From: Stenotrophomonas acidaminiphila | GTDB lineage: Bacteria; Pseudomonadota; Gammaproteobacteria; Xanthomonadales; Xanthomonadaceae | Assembly (NCBI GenBank): GCA_002951995.1 | Contig: CP019797.1 | Span: 728,501-792,500, forward strand | Length of the DNA stretch: 64,000 nt | Direction: 5' to 3' | Shown here: positions 52,476-62,049 of the stretch, piece after piece | How positions within the stretch are numbered: position 1 is the stretch's first letter | Layout: every line of letters begins with the position of its first letter | Translations under genes and position numbers: made by a program | Notes under the pieces: generated by a model | What the model saw: only the letters and a program-made list of their open reading frames with translations | Told to the model about the DNA's origin: nothing | Database searches by the model: none

Positions 52476-55448
52476 TTGGCCCGTAGTATCGACATCGCCC
52501 GGGGCACCGTTTCCCGCGAGCGCAGCGCATGGCCGCCGTCCTGGTGCTGGTACGCGGTCCTGGTACTTGCCTGCCTGGCCTGGCTGCCGGCGGCGCGGGC
52601 GGCGGACGGCCGCCACTACATGGTCAGCGACTGGACCATGGCCGACGGACTGCCGCACAACCTGGTGCATGCGCTGGCGCAGGACCGCGACGGCTTCATC
52701 TGGGCCGGAACCTGGGAGGGCGTGGTCCGCTTCAACGGGCGCCACTTCACCGTGTTCGACCGCCAGAACACCCCGGGCGCGGAGCTGTCCGGCGTGTTCT
52801 GCATCCTTGCCGAGGCCGATGGCGGGGTGCTGTTCGGGACCGCCGCCGATGGCGTGTTCCGCTACCACCGCGGGCGCTGGCAGCACCTGGGCGAGCCCGG
52901 CGCGCGCCGCCTGCCGGTGACCGCGCTGCTGCGCGAAGCCGGCGGCGACCTGTGGATCGCCTCGGCCAACCGCCTGCTGCGGATGGACGCCCATGGCCGG
53001 ATCCACGCCGCCGGTGCCGCGGCCGGCCTGCCCGCGGTGCGCGTCAACGCGCTGGCGCACGGCGACGCGGGCGCGGTACTGGTGGCCACCGACGCCGGTG
53101 CCTACCGGTTGCAGGGGCGCCATGCCGTGGCCTGGGCGGAGTGGGCCGGGCGGCATGCCGTGCGCGGGATCGCGGCCGACGGCGCCGGCGGTTGGCTGCT
53201 GGCCACCGACAATGGCGTGTACTGGCGCGATGCCGCCGGCAAGGTCACCCACCTGCAGCCCGGCCGGCGGGTGGACGCGGTCCTGCGCGACCGGCTCGGG
53301 GCGATCTGGATGAGCCTGTCCAGCAGCAGCGGCGAGCTGCTGCGGCATGCCGGCGACGGCGACGAGCGGCTGCCCACCCCCGGCCCGGTCAGCGCGGCGC
53401 TGCTCGCCGACCGCGAGGGCCTGGTATGGAGTGGCAGCACCCATGGCCTGCACCGCGTGGCGGAAGTGGCGGCGGTCGGTTTCACCCGCGCCGATGGCCT
53501 GCGCAGCGATTACGTGCGCGTGGTCCTGCAGAGCGGGGACCGCGCGCTGTGGATCGGCCACGCCGAGGGGCTGGACCGCTGGTACCAGCGGCGCATGCAC
53601 CCGGTGCGGTTGGCCGCGGGAAGCGGCCGCGACCCGTCGGTGCTGGCGCTGGCCTGGCGTGACGACACGCTGTGGGCGGGGACCTTCGACCAGGGGGTGT
53701 TCGGGCTGGATGCGCAGGGCAGGGTGAAGCAGCGGATCCGCGTCGGCGGGCAGCGCGAGCCGATCGTGCGCGCGCTGCTGGCCGACCCTGACGGCGGCCT
53801 GTGGATCGGCGGTACCCACGGCCTGAGCCATTACCGCGATGGACGCCTGCAACTGCGCCTGGACAGCAGGGACCAGCCCGGGGCCACGGTGCAGGCGCTG
53901 TACCGCGACCCGGACGGCACGCTGTGGATCGGCACCACCGGCGGCATGGCCGCGCTGGGGCCCGACGACGTGCTGCGCACCTGGAGCGCCGAGGGCGACA
54001 TCCCCGCGCAGTACGTGTTCGATTTCCTGCGCGACCCGGATGGCGACCTGTGGATCGCCAGCGACCGCGGCCTGCTGCGCATGCGCAACGGCAGCTTCCG
54101 GGTCTACGACCATCGCCATGGACTGCCGCGCGACAAGCTGTTCCGGATCATCGACGACCAGGCCGGCAACCTGTGGTTGCCCAGCAATATCGGCGTGTTC
54201 CGCGTCGCCCGCGCCGAACTGGACCAGATCGACGCCGGCACCCGCAGGCAGCTGGCCGTGCACGTGCTGGACCACAGCGACGGCATGCCCGGCAGCCAGG
54301 GCAACGGCGCCTCCATGCCCGCCGGCTGGCGTGTCCACAACGGCGCGCTGGCGTTCCCGACCTCGGCCGGGCTGGGCCTGATCGACCCGCGGATCGCGGG
54401 CCGCTACGACGGCAGGGCGTCGCCGGTGGTATTCGAGTCGGTATCGGTGGACGGCGTCGCCCGGGCCCCGGCGGCGCAGCTGCGGCTGGAGCCGGGCGCG
54501 CGCCGGGTGGCGGTGGCCTATGCCGCGCTCAATTTCCGCGCGCCGGACAAGATGCGCTACCGCTACCGCCTGCGGGGCTTCGATGCCGGGTGGGTGGAGG
54601 CGGGCAGCGATACCGAGGCCGTGTACACCAACCTGCCGCCCGGCCGCTACCGGCTGGAAGTGCAGGCCATGGCGTTGCCGCGGGACTGGGCACGGCAGTC
54701 CGAGGTGGGCACCGCGCAGATGGCGCTGGAGGTGGTGCCGCCGCTGTGGAAGCGCACGTCCTCGCGGGTGCTGCTTGGCCTGGCGCTGCTCGCGGCCGTG
54801 GTGCTGGGGTTCTGGCTGCGCACCGCCAGCTACCGGCGCAGCCAGCGCCGGCTCAGCCGGGTGATCGCCGCGCGCACCGAGGAGCTGAGCGACAAGAACC
54901 GCGCGCTGGAGCTGGCCGGGATCGAACGCGACCGCCTGCTGCAGCGGCTGGAGCACCAGGCCACCCACGACGTGCTGACCGGCCTGCCCAACCGGCGTGC
55001 GGCCGAGTTCCACCTGCGCCAGGCGCTCGAGCGCGCCGGCGACCGCGGCGAGCCGCTGTGCGTGGCACTGATCGACATCGACCATTTCAAGCAGATCAAC
55101 GACCGCCACGGCCACCACGGCGGCGACCGGGTGCTGCGCGAAGTGGCCGAGCTGCTGCGCCAGCACCTGGACGGCGAGCAGTTCGTGTCGCGGCATGGTG
55201 GCGAGGAATTCCTGGCGGTGCTGCGCGGCCTCACCCTGGAGCAGGCGCTGCAGCGGCTGCAGGCACTGCGCCTGGCCCTGGCCCGCGCGCGCATGGACGA
55301 GGTGGACCCGGGCCTGGTGGTCACCGCCAGCATCGGCGTGGCCGAGTGCCGTCCCGGACAGGAATCGCCGCGCACGCTGCTGGCGGCGGCCGACCGCCAG
55401 CTCTATCGCGCCAAGCGCGAGGGCCGCAACCGGGTCTGCGCCGCATAG
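52476..55448 (+). CDS. two-component propeller-domain diguanylate cyclase
   Basis: A 990-residue membrane sensor. After a signal/TM segment it has about fourteen propeller repeats (for example DGLPHNLVHALAQDRDGFIWAGTWEGVVRFNG), a Y_Y_Y domain near residues 685-755 (MRYRYRLRGFDAGWVEAGSDTEAVYTNLPPGRYRLEVQA), a TM helix (VLLGLALLAAVVLGFWLR), a coiled coil and a GGDEF domain with the active site RHGGEEFLAVL. It would make cyclic di-GMP in response to a periplasmic ligand. The inhibitory RxxD site is replaced by DGEQ, so product inhibition is probably absent. I chose TTG at 52476 because AAGGGGGG lies 8 bases before it; a GTG at 52437 is the alternative. Confidence 0.88.
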   Translation: MARSIDIARGTVSRERSAWPPSWCWYAVLVLACLAWLPAARAADGRHYMVSDWTMADGLPHNLVHALAQDRDGFIWAGTWEGVVRFNGRHFTVFDRQNTPGAELSGVFCILAEADGGVLFGTAADGVFRYHRGRWQHLGEPGARRLPVTALLREAGGDLWIASANRLLRMDAHGRIHAAGAAAGLPAVRVNALAHGDAGAVLVATDAGAYRLQGRHAVAWAEWAGRHAVRGIAADGAGGWLLATDNGVYWRDAAGKVTHLQPGRRVDAVLRDRLGAIWMSLSSSSGELLRHAGDGDERLPTPGPVSAALLADREGLVWSGSTHGLHRVAEVAAVGFTRADGLRSDYVRVVLQSGDRALWIGHAEGLDRWYQRRMHPVRLAAGSGRDPSVLALAWRDDTLWAGTFDQGVFGLDAQGRVKQRIRVGGQREPIVRALLADPDGGLWIGGTHGLSHYRDGRLQLRLDSRDQPGATVQALYRDPDGTLWIGTTGGMAALGPDDVLRTWSAEGDIPAQYVFDFLRDPDGDLWIASDRGLLRMRNGSFRVYDHRHGLPRDKLFRIIDDQAGNLWLPSNIGVFRVARAELDQIDAGTRRQLAVHVLDHSDGMPGSQGNGASMPAGWRVHNGALAFPTSAGLGLIDPRIAGRYDGRASPVVFESVSVDGVARAPAAQLRLEPGARRVAVAYAALNFRAPDKMRYRYRLRGFDAGWVEAGSDTEAVYTNLPPGRYRLEVQAMALPRDWARQSEVGTAQMALEVVPPLWKRTSSRVLLGLALLAAVVLGFWLRTASYRRSQRRLSRVIAARTEELSDKNRALELAGIERDRLLQRLEHQATHDVLTGLPNRRAAEFHLRQALERAGDRGEPLCVALIDIDHFKQINDRHGHHGGDRVLREVAELLRQHLDGEQFVSRHGGEEFLAVLRGLTLEQALQRLQALRLALARARMDEVDPGLVVTASIGVAECRPGQESPRTLLAAADRQLYRAKREGRNRVCAA

Positions 55449-55480
55449 CGGGCCGCGCCCCGGGGGCGCGACCCGGCCCG
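55449..55480. terminator. possible hairpin after the diguanylate cyclase gene
   Basis: CGGGCC ... GGCCCG flanking GCGCCCC / GGGGCGC, directly following the stop. A long GC stem, but no T-run; low confidence. Confidence 0.35.
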
Positions 55481-55492
55481 GCCGCCGCGCTC

Positions 55493-55498
55493 TACAAT
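55493..55498 (+). promoter_or_regulatory. -10 element (TACAAT) of pip
   Basis: TACAAT 30 bases before the pip ATG; no clear -35. Consistent with a short-leader transcript for this gene. Confidence 0.45.
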
Positions 55499-55528
55499 CG
55501 GGCGTTCTCCCAGCCAGTGAGTCCGCGC

Positions 55529-56469
55529 ATGCGCACGCTTTACCCCGCCATCACGCCCTACGACACCGGTACGCTCAAGGTCGACGAGCGCCACACGCTG
55601 TACTACGAACAGTGCGGCAACCCCGACGGCAAGCCGGTGGTGATGCTGCATGGCGGCCCGGGCGGCGGCTGCACCGCCAAGATGCGCCAGTTCCACGACC
55701 CGGCGAAGTACCGGATCATCCTGTTCGACCAGCGTGGCGCCGGCCGCTCCACCCCGCACGCCGACCTGGTGGACAACACCACCTGGGACCTGGTGGCCGA
55801 CATCGAGAAGCTGCGCGTGCACCTGGGTGTCGACCGCTGGCAGGTATTCGGCGGCAGCTGGGGCTCGACCCTGGCGCTGGCCTATGCGCAGGCCCATCCG
55901 CAGCGCGTGACCGAGCTGGTCCTGCGCGGCATCTTCATGCTGCGCCGCTGGGAACTGGAGTGGTTCTACCAGGAAGGCGCCAGCCGCCTGTTCCCCGACG
56001 CCTGGGACCACTACGTCAACGCGATCCCGGCGGTGGAGCGGCACGACCTGATCTCGGCGTTCCACCGGCGCCTGACCAGTGACGACGAGGCGACCCGGTT
56101 GGCCGCGGCCAAGGCCTGGAGCGTGTGGGAGGGGGCCACCAGCTTCCTGCACGTGGACGACGATTTCATCAACAGCCACGAAGACCCGCGGTTCGCGCTG
56201 GCCTTTGCCCGCATCGAGAACCACTACTTCGTCAACGGCGGCTTCTTCGAGGTCGAGGACCAGCTGCTGCGCGATGCGCACCGCATCGCCGACATCCCGG
56301 GCGTGATCGTGCACGGCCGCTATGACGTGGTGTGCCCGCTGGCCAACGCCTGGGACCTGCACAAGGCCTGGCCGAAAGCGCAGCTGCACATCACCCCGGC
56401 CTCGGGCATTCGGCGTTCGAGGCAGAGAACGTCGACGCGCTGGTACGCGCCACCGACAGCTTCGCCTGA
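55529..56469 (+). CDS. pip: proline iminopeptidase, frameshifted near the 3' end
   Basis: A 313-residue alpha/beta-hydrolase that removes N-terminal proline from peptides in the cytoplasm. The oxyanion region is VVMLHGGPGGGC, then ILFDQRGAGRSTPHA, the nucleophile GGSWGSTLALAYA, the Asp in VIVHGRYDVVCPL, and the catalytic His expected in PASGHSAFEAENVDALVRATDSFA. As given, the His motif is lost: the GGG run 56404-56406 needs one more G to read GHSAFE. Without it the enzyme would have no catalytic His, so a sequencing error is likely. Short-leader promoter TACAAT upstream. Confidence 0.88.
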
Positions 56470-56477
56470 ACCTGGCG

Positions 56478-56504
56478 GCGGTGCCGGCCGCGTGCCGGCA
56501 CCGC
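56478..56504. terminator. hairpin between pip and the N-formylglutamate amidohydrolase gene
   Basis: Perfect 11-base-pair stem GCGGTGCCGGC / GCCGGCACCGC with a 5-base loop, between convergent stop codons. Confidence 0.55.
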
Positions 56505-56510
56505 GCCGCG

Positions 56511-57326
56511 CTAGCCGGCGGCGGCGTGCGCCAGCAGCGTCGGCTGCAGGGCGTGAAAGATGCGCTGCAGCCGCGCCGCCCAGGCCTGCTGGCCGGCGGC
56601 ATCGGCGATCAGGTCCTGGCGGATTTCCAGCTCCACGTGCACCAGTCCGCGGCCCTCGCCGTGCACCGGCACCGCGTAGTCGCTGGTACTGCTGACCGCA
56701 TACGGCTGGTTGTCGCCGACCACCAGGTCGCCTTCCTCGCGCAGCGCCTGCAGCAGCGCCTGCGCGAACCGCGCGTCGCGGTGGTAGAGCACGCCGGCAT
56801 GCCATGGGCGGGCGGCGCCGTTCATCACCGGGGTGAAGCTGTGCATCATCACCAGCAGTGTCGGCATGCCGGCATCGCGGCGGCGGTCCAGTTCGGTGGC
56901 GATGCGGGCGTGATACGGCGCGTGGATGGCGCCGATGCGTTGCTGCCGTTGCGACCGGCTCAATCCAGCGTTGCCCGGGATGGCGGTGCCATCGCTGGTT
57001 TCGGGGATCAGCGTTGGCGAGGCCAGCGGCCGGTTGCAGTCGATCACCAGCCGCGAATAGGTCTGCTCGATGGCGAAGGCGTCCAGCTGCCGCGCCAGTG
57101 CCCGGGTGGTGCCGGCGATGCCGATGTCCCAGCCGATGTGCCGGTCCCGTTCGGCCGGCGCCACGCCCAGGTCGCCGAGCGCGGCGGGAACCCGTTGCCC
57201 GGCGTGGTCGGCCAGCAGCAGGAACGGCGAACGGCCGTACGGGTTGTGCACGGTGAACGGCGGCGGGTCCTGCGGGCCCAGCAGCGGCGGGGCGAGGATG
57301 TCGGCGGGGGCGTCGAGCCGGCTCAT
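56511..57326 (-). CDS. N-formylglutamate amidohydrolase family protein
   Basis: A 271-residue protein of the FGase (HutG) family. The core reads PFLLLADHAGQRVPAALGDLGV, HIGWDIGIAGTTRALARQLDAFAIEQTYSRLVIDCNRPLASPTLIPETSDGTAIPGN, then MMHSFTPVMNG and HVELEIRQDL. HutG releases formate from N-formylglutamate at the end of histidine degradation, but no other hut gene is near, and this short type may act on other N-formyl or amide compounds. The ATG overlaps the NUDIX stop by 4 bases in a minus-strand operon. Confidence 0.87.
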   Translation of the reverse strand: MSRLDAPADILAPPLLGPQDPPPFTVHNPYGRSPFLLLADHAGQRVPAALGDLGVAPAERDRHIGWDIGIAGTTRALARQLDAFAIEQTYSRLVIDCNRPLASPTLIPETSDGTAIPGNAGLSRSQRQQRIGAIHAPYHARIATELDRRRDAGMPTLLVMMHSFTPVMNGAARPWHAGVLYHRDARFAQALLQALREEGDLVVGDNQPYAVSSTSDYAVPVHGEGRGLVHVELEIRQDLIADAAGQQAWAARLQRIFHALQPTLLAHAAAG

Positions 57327-57870
57327 CGCGGGCGGCCATCCAGGTGGTGTTCGATCATCCACAGCCCGGCCCAGAGCTTGGCGTCCAGCTCGTAGCCCTG
57401 GCCCATTTTCTCCACCAGCCATGCCGCGGCGCGCGCGCGCGGGACGCTGTGCACGGTGATGTCCTCGCTGTCGTCGCCGCCGCCGTCGCCCACCCGGCGC
57501 AGGCCGGTGGCGCGCACGAAGGCGATCTTCTCGCTGCTGGCGCCGGAGGAGGTCGGGCCGATCATCAGCACTTCGGCATGGTCGGCGGTCCAGCCGGTTT
57601 CCTCTTCCAGTTCGCGCACCGCCGAGGCCTCGATCGATTCGCCGGCGGTGATGTCGCCGACCAGCCCGGCCGGCATTTCGATCGTGCGCGCCTGCAGCGG
57701 TACCCGGAACTGCTCGACGAACAGCACCTCGTCGTCGGGGGTGACGGCGATGATGATCGCGGCCAGGCCGCCGGCGTGGGTGCGTTCGCTGTATTCCCAG
57801 GTGCCGCGCACCACCATGCGCTGGTAGCGGCCTTCGTAGACGACGCGGGGGCTGCGGTGTTCTGGCTCAT
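57323..57870 (-). CDS. NUDIX hydrolase, frameshifted near its N-terminus
   Basis: A 182-residue NUDIX enzyme when one base is added. The start MSQNTAAP at 57870 overlaps the exonuclease stop by 4 bases; one more base in the GGGGG run 57847-57851 gives PRVVYEGRYQRMVVRGTWEYSERTHAGGLAA. The NUDIX box is G-x5-E-x7-REUxEExGU (GDITAGESIEASAVRELEEETGW). It resembles ADP-ribose or nucleotide-sugar pyrophosphatases. The unbroken frame beginning at 57817 would lack the first 17 residues. It is the third gene in an overlapping operon. Confidence 0.85.
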
Positions 57871-58805
57871 GCGGGTTCGTAGGTGGAAGGGAAGGCGGTT
57901 TCCAGGCCGGCGGCGGCCCGCAGCCGGCGCCGGGTCAACGGGCCGAAGCGCAGCGATCCGCACAGGCCGTCGAGCATGTCGGCGTCGGCCGCCAAGCGGG
58001 TGAACCCGGGCGTGGCCGGGGCCAGCGGCGCATCCACGGCGATGGTGGTCAGTTGCCGGAACAGCAGCGCCAGTTCGCGCTGCTGGCGCAGCCGCACGGC
58101 CATCTGCGCGGCGCCGCGCAGGCGCAGGAACGGGATTTCGTCGATCCGCTCCAGCAGCGCGTCGAGGCTGCCGAAGTGGGCCAGCAGCACCGCCGCCGAC
58201 TTGGCGCCGATGCCGCTGATGCCGGGGATGTTGTCCACCGCGTCGCCGCACAGCGCCAGGTAGTCGGCGATCTGGTGCGCATGCACGCCGTGGCGCGCCT
58301 TGACCCCGTCCGCGCCCCAGCGCTGGTTGCGCGCGTAGTCCCACTGCTCGTCGTGATCGAGCAGCAGCTGCGACAGGTCCTTGTCGGCCGAGACGATCAC
58401 CCCGCGCAGCGCCTGGCCACGGCCCGCGTGCAGCGCGCTGCCGATCAGGTCGTCGGCCTCGTAGTCGCGGTCGGCCAGCACTTCCAGCCCCAGCGCCGCG
58501 CACAGCGCCTTGCAGTGCGCGAACTGGCGGCGCAGCGCCTCCGGCGCCGGCTCGCGGTTGGCCTTGTAGGCCGGATACAGGCGGTGCCGGAAACAGCTGT
58601 CCAGCGCCTCGTCGAAGGCAATGGCGATGTGCGCCGGGCGCTCGCGTTCGAGCAGCTCCAGCAGGAAGCGGGCGAAGCCATGCACGGCGTTGCTGGGCCA
58701 GCCCTGCGCGTCCTGGAAGCTGTCGGGCATGGAGTGCCAGGCGCGGAACACGTACAGGCTGGCGTCGACCAGGTACAGCGGCCGCGGGGCCCCGGCATCG
58801 CTCAC
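57867..58805 (-). CDS. 5'-3' exonuclease (PolA N-terminal-like / flap endonuclease)
   Basis: A 312-residue protein of the 5'-3' exonuclease family, as in the N-terminal domain of DNA polymerase I and in ExoIX/XNI. The metal-binding acids are visible: LYLVDASLYVFRAWHSMP, AFDEALDSCFRHRLYPAYKANRE (with helical-arch Arg/Lys), DYEADDLIGSAL, IVSADKDLSQLL, and the helix-hairpin-helix GDAVDNIPGISGIGAKSAAVLLAHFGSL. It would trim 5' flaps in DNA repair. It starts with GTG overlapping the nitroreductase stop (GTGA) and overlaps the NUDIX gene by 4 bases. Confidence 0.9.
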   Translation of the reverse strand: MSDAGAPRPLYLVDASLYVFRAWHSMPDSFQDAQGWPSNAVHGFARFLLELLERERPAHIAIAFDEALDSCFRHRLYPAYKANREPAPEALRRQFAHCKALCAALGLEVLADRDYEADDLIGSALHAGRGQALRGVIVSADKDLSQLLLDHDEQWDYARNQRWGADGVKARHGVHAHQIADYLALCGDAVDNIPGISGIGAKSAAVLLAHFGSLDALLERIDEIPFLRLRGAAQMAVRLRQQRELALLFRQLTTIAVDAPLAPATPGFTRLAADADMLDGLCGSLRFGPLTRRRLRAAAGLETAFPSTYEPA

Positions 58806-59377
58806 GGCTGCCAGTCCTGCAGCAGGCCGGCCGGATCCGGCCGCGCGCGCTCGGGCACCTGCAGCTTCGGCGTGCCGATATGGATGAAGCCGACGATGCG
58901 TTCGTTCGCGGCCAGCCCCAGGTGGCGTGCCACGCCTTCGTCATAGGCCATCCAGGCGGTCAGCCACTGCGCGCCGAAGCCGAAGCCCTGCGCGGCCTGC
59001 AGCAGGGCGAAGCAGACGCAGCCGGCGGTCAGCAGCTGCTCCTGCGCGGGCACCTTGGGGTTGTCCTGCAGGCGCGCGACCACTGTCAGCACCAGCGGCG
59101 CATGCGAAAAGCGCTGGCGGTCCTTCTCGATCACCGCCGGCGCGGCATCCGGGGTGCGCTCGCGGCTGCGCCGGGCCAGGTACTCGCCCAGCGCGTGGCG
59201 GGCCTCGCCCCGCACGCGGAGCACGCGGAACGGCACCAGTTTGCCGTGGTCGGGCACGCGCGTCGCGGCCGCCAGCATGGCCAGCACGGTGGCGTCGTCC
59301 GGACCCGGTTCGGCCAGTTGCAGGGACGGGACCGAGCGGCGCTGGTCCAGCGCTTGCAGGAAGCAGGAATCGGACAT
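58802..59377 (-). CDS. nitroreductase family protein (YdjA-like)
   Basis: A 191-residue FMN-dependent oxidoreductase of the small nitroreductase type. FMN contacts fit LDQRRSVPSLQLAEPGPDD, AAATRVPDHGKLVPFRVLRVRGEAR, AGCVCFALLQAAQGFGFGAQWLTAW and VGFIHIGTP. These dimeric enzymes reduce nitro compounds or quinones with NAD(P)H; the physiological substrate is unknown. It is the first gene of the four-gene overlapping operon. The start MSDSCFLQALDQRRS lies 22 bases from the start point predicted by TATAAT at 59406-59411. Confidence 0.88.
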   Translation of the reverse strand: MSDSCFLQALDQRRSVPSLQLAEPGPDDATVLAMLAAATRVPDHGKLVPFRVLRVRGEARHALGEYLARRSRERTPDAAPAVIEKDRQRFSHAPLVLTVVARLQDNPKVPAQEQLLTAGCVCFALLQAAQGFGFGAQWLTAWMAYDEGVARHLGLAANERIVGFIHIGTPKLQVPERARPDPAGLLQDWQP

Positions 59378-59686
59378 GGGGCATTCGTGGGAAAGACGGC
59401 CATGGATTATAGACACCGGGGTGCGCAGGGCCGTCCGGCGGGGGCGGGCGAATCTGAGCACTCGGTCGAAGCCCCCGCCTGGCGGATTTCTCGCCAATTC
59501 ACCGCGGTACGCTTAGCATGGCGCGACATGCCGGGTTGCCGGTGGCGAGGTACAAAGTGCGGACTGCATCACTGGCCCTGTTCAGCTTCTCCCCCTACCA
59601 TGCGTGGGCGGAGACCGGGGGCTGTCCGCTTTCTTCCATACGATCCTTACAGGAGCAGCGCCTGCGAAGGTGCGGAGCCACTGCGC
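59378..59686. other. divergent promoter region of the nitroreductase and DUF1631 genes
   Basis: 309 bases between two divergent start codons. A perfect -10 (TATAAT on the minus strand, 59406-59411) belongs to the nitroreductase operon; TTAGCAT around 59512 on + may serve the DUF1631 gene, with AGGAG at 59651-59655 too far upstream to be its ribosome-binding site. No gene is supported here. Confidence 0.45.
59406..59411 (-). promoter_or_regulatory. -10 element (TATAAT) of the nitroreductase operon
   Basis: Consensus TATAAT on the minus strand, 29 bases before the nitroreductase ATG; the -35 position is GC-rich and unlike TTGACA. Confidence 0.5.
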
Positions 59687-61992
59687 ATGATGTCCCAGCC
59701 GCATCCTCCAGAGCGCCCCGGCCATAACCCGGACCTGCTGGCGCTGGCGCGCGAAGCCGCGCTGCCCCCGCTTTCGGCCACGTTTGCCCGGGTATTGGCC
59801 GGGTTCGACGATGCCCTGTTCGACCGCGCCGAGACCGCGGGCGCGTCGCAGCTGGTGTTCCTCGACGGCATGCGCGAGCTGCGCCGGCGCCGCGACGACA
59901 TCACCGCGCGTTTCAGCGCGCACCTGCGCCAGGCGTGGAGCGCGCTGGAGGCCGCCGCGCCGCTGTCGGCCGAGGCCGCGCTGGCGCAGGCCGGGCAGGG
60001 CGATGGCGGGCTGAGCCTGGTCTCCGAACACGACCTGGAATCACGGCTGGCGGTGCGCAATTTCGCGGCGGTGGTGCTGCGCGAATGGAAGCCGGTGCTG
60101 GCGCGGCTCGACCGCCGCCTGGCCTGGATCAGCGGCGTGGACGGGCTGGACATCGATCTCAATCCGATCGGCCCCGAACATATCGGCGTGGCGGTGCACG
60201 AGGCGTTCGGCGTGTGCGACCTGGCCGCCGAAGTGCGGCTGGTGCTGATCAAGCTGTGCGAGCGGGAATTCGCCGTGCAGGTGGGGCGCATCTACCGCGA
60301 TGTCGACGAACGCCTGGCGCAGGCCGGGGTAATGCCGGGCATTTCGCAGCCGCCGCCGCGCCCGGCACCCGCCGCGCGCCCACCGCGCCCGGCCGATGCC
60401 GATCCCGGCATGGCGCAGGGCGACGACGAAGACCTCTCCGATCCCCAGCACGCGCCGGCCTGGGCGCGCCGCTTCACCGAGCGCTGGGCGCGGCACCGCA
60501 GCGAACTGCAGGCCGGCCACCCGGGGGCTATGACGGCGCCCCGTCGGCGAGCGGGCAGAACATGATCCTGGAAGCGCTGCACGAGCTGCTGGCGCAGACC
60601 CGGCATGTGCGCGAGGACGCCACCGCCGCCGCGCAGGTGGCGGTCGGCCAGCAGCGCCCGCTCAGCCAGCACGAAATGATGTCGGTGCTGTCGCTGCTGC
60701 AGGCCACGCCCACGGCGACGCTGCGCGCGGCGGTGGGCGACCAGAGCGAATCGCTGGCGCAGCGGCTCAAGAACGAAGTGATTTCAGGCGCCACCCGGCT
60801 CGGCGTCGATCCCGGGCAGGCGCGGCTGGACCCGCAGGACGAGGACGCCATCGACCTGGTCGGCATGCTGTTCGACGTGATGCTCGACGAGCGCGAGCTG
60901 GAAGGCCGCTCGCGCGAACTGATCGGCCGCCTGGTGGTGCCGTTCGTCAAGGTCGCGCTGCTGGACCGGCGCATGTTCGTGCAGAAGACCCACCCGGCGC
61001 GGCGCCTGCTCAACTCGCTGGCCGAGGCCTGCGAGGGCAACGCCGGCGAAAGCCAGGCCGAGCGCGCGCTGATGGGCAAGGTCGAGGAGATCATCGACCG
61101 GCTGATCGCCGAGTTCAACGAGAACCTGGCGATCTTCCTGACCCTGGAAGAGGAGTTCCGCGAGTTCCTCGCCCAGCACCGGCGCCGCATCGAGATCGCC
61201 GAGCGCCGCGCGACCGAGACCCAGCGCGGCCAGGAGAAGCTGGAGCTGGCCCGCAGCCGTGCGCTGGCCGAACTGGAGCGGCGGCTGCAGGGCGCGCCGC
61301 TGCCGGCGGCCATCGAAGGCTTCCTGCGCCAGCCCTGGAACCACCACCTGACCATGAGCCTGCTGCGCGAAGGCGACGACGGCGAGTCGGTGGCCGAGGC
61401 GCTGGGGCTGGCCGACGTGCTGCTGGAGGAAGTGGCCGAGGCGCGCCGGCATGTGGTCGGCAAGCCATGGCTGCAGTCCCTCCAGCCGGGGCTGCGCAAG
61501 GTGTTCGCCAGCGTCGGCCTGCATGGCGAAGGCAGCGTCGGCGCGATCGACGCGCTGCACGACACGCTGCAGGCCATCGCCGAGGCCCGCCCGGAGCTGG
61601 AACGGGCACTGCCCGAGCTGCCGCAGGTCAGCCTGCCGACGCCGCCGGCGCAGGAATCGGCGGCGCTGGACCTGGGCGCCGAGGCGCGCCCGGAGAGCGT
61701 GGACCACGCCGATGCCGCCCGCTACCGTGCCATGGATATCGGCACCTGGCTGGATTTCATCGACAAGGACGGCAAGGTGCAGGCCGGCAAGCTGTCCTGG
61801 GTCAGCCCGATCTCCTCGCGCCTGCTGTTCGTCAACCGCCGCGGCATCCGCTTCTGCGTGGCCTCGCCGGAGGAGCTGGTGGTGATGGAGCGGCTCGGCC
61901 GCCTGCGCCCGCACGTGGATGACGGCGCGTTCGACAGCGCCATGCAGGGCGTGATCGACCGGCTCGACCCGCAGACCCCCACGGTGCACTGA
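59687..61992 (+). CDS. DUF1631 family protein, frameshifted
   Basis: A 768-residue protein of the DUF1631 family when one base is added, matching the usual family length. The 5' part (from MMSQPHPPERPGHNPDLL) and the 3' part (MILEALHELLAQTRHVREDAT...) meet in the GGGGG run 60523-60527; one more G gives HPGGYDGAPSASGQNMILEAL. It is mostly helical and cytoplasmic. The C-terminal 110 residues (YRAMDIGTWLDFIDKDGKVQAGKLSWVSPISSRLLFVNRRGIRFCVASPEELVVM) form a beta-rich PilZ-like segment, but I do not see a clear RxxxR c-di-GMP motif. Function unknown; old 'thymidine phosphorylase' names for this family lack support. Confidence 0.83.
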
Positions 61993-62049
61993 GGCCCGAC
62001 CCGCTTTGCTACGATCCCCGGCGTATTCCACTGCGCATCGGGGACGGGC

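Noticed and set aside
59687..61992. Two adjacent DUF1631-like genes
   Set aside because: Both halves are needed for the family length, and a single extra G in a run of five joins them.
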